From: MGBC163016 sp964518575
GTDB lineage: Bacteria > Actinomycetota > Coriobacteriia > Coriobacteriales > Eggerthellaceae
NCBI GenBank assembly: GCA_964518575.1
Contig: CAZFGW010000024.1
Coordinates: 1-12,829 of the forward strand
Reading direction: 5' to 3'
Length of the DNA stretch: 12,829 nucleotides
The position numbers were made by a program, and so were the translations under genes. The notes below the pieces were generated by a model that made no database searches, was not told the DNA's origin, and saw only the letters and a list, made by a program, of their open reading frames with translations. How positions within the stretch are numbered: the stretch's first letter is position 1; each line of letters opens with the position of its first letter. Of this stretch, positions 12,575 through 12,829 are shown piece by piece.

Positions 12575-12650
12575 TGGTGGAGTATAGGGGGCTCGAACCC
12601 CTGACCTACGGCTTGCAAAGCCGTCGCTCTCCCAGCTGAGCTAATACCCC
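12575..12650 (-). tRNA. tRNA-Ala (anticodon TGC)
   Basis: A 76-nt cloverleaf with encoded CCA. The acceptor stem GGGGTAT pairs with ATACTCC and includes the G3-U70 pair that identifies alanine tRNAs. The D arm starts TAGCTCAGCTGGGAGAGC. The anticodon arm is ACGGC-TTTGCAA-GCCGT, anticodon TGC. The T arm is CAGGGGTTCGAGCCCC. Its last 21 bases recur in the two repeat copies to the left. Confidence 0.98.
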
Positions 12651-12658
12651 GTATAAAC

Positions 12659-12682
12659 CTGCCCGTTCGCGACGATGGGCAG
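12659..12682 (-). other. Hairpin in the leader before tRNA-Ala
   Basis: CTGCCC (12659-12664) pairs with GGGCAG (12677-12682) around a loop that contains the palindrome TCGCGA. It ends 8 bp before the mature tRNA-Ala 5' end. It may affect 5' processing or be a leftover of a transcript end; no clear promoter is visible. Confidence 0.4.
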
Positions 12683-12705
12683 AAACACTTTCCTCTATCC
12701 GTAAA

Positions 12706-12747
12706 TAAACGCTCCACCGGCTAACTCGGCTCACGGTGGAGCGTTTA
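12706..12747 (-). terminator. Hairpin terminator after tRNA-Ile
   Basis: A 14-bp perfect stem, TAAACGCTCCACCG (12706-12719) with CGGTGGAGCGTTTA (12734-12747), loop 14 nt. It starts 9 bp past the tRNA-Ile CCA end on the minus strand. The T-run is short and broken (TTTATTTA), but stem strength and position support termination or a strong processing signal. Confidence 0.75.
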
Positions 12748-12756
12748 TCGCTAAAA

Positions 12757-12829
<73 letters not shown>

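Overview
The window looks like chromosomal DNA from a moderately high-GC anaerobic actinobacterium, most likely family Eggerthellaceae (class Coriobacteriia). That placement is an inference. It rests on a soluble DMSO-reductase-family molybdoenzyme of the type abundant in Eggerthella, Gordonibacter and Slackia, a short LuxR-type regulator divergent from it, a Ser/Ala-rich TlpA-type thioredoxin, and an archaeal-type class I aldolase.

Layout. (1) 1-1686: a two-gene extracytoplasmic thiol-redox operon on the minus strand, CcdA then TlpA-like thioredoxin. (2) 2074-5821: a redox island. A 146-aa LuxR-family regulator (minus) diverges across a 413-bp gene-free region with three inverted repeats from an 842-aa molybdopterin oxidoreductase and its 116-aa two-cluster ferredoxin subunit (plus). 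There is no Tat signal, membrane anchor or chaperone, so this is probably a cytoplasmic reductase or dehydroxylase of unknown substrate, controlled by the divergent regulator. (3) 5907-11888: mostly housekeeping genes: galE (minus), serS (plus), a Coriobacteriia-type single-pass membrane protein, class I fructose-bisphosphate aldolase, a 132-aa protein with a cyanophycin-synthetase-N-terminus-like motif, and a convergent CPBP-family membrane protease. (4) 11889-12829: a non-coding, repeat-rich end with tRNA-Ile(GAT) and tRNA-Ala(TGC) on the minus strand, each followed by a hairpin terminator. Beyond tRNA-Ala lie two identical 126-bp copies of an element whose end is the tRNA-Ala 3' end.

Two repeat systems stand out. 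The first is a dispersed REP/BIME-like family, four copies in about 12 kb: short palindromes with covarying arms, in inverted pairs about 90 bp apart, carrying GTAG or GTTG heads. One copy is collapsed to a single palindrome. The second is the tRNA-Ala-derived element array at 12210-12596, where a constant structured segment alternates with unrelated terminator-bearing spacers. Together with the structured leader of the molybdoenzyme operon, these are the parts most worth following up.

No CRISPR array, complete insertion sequence or recombinase gene was found. No gene able to mobilise either repeat family lies in the window.
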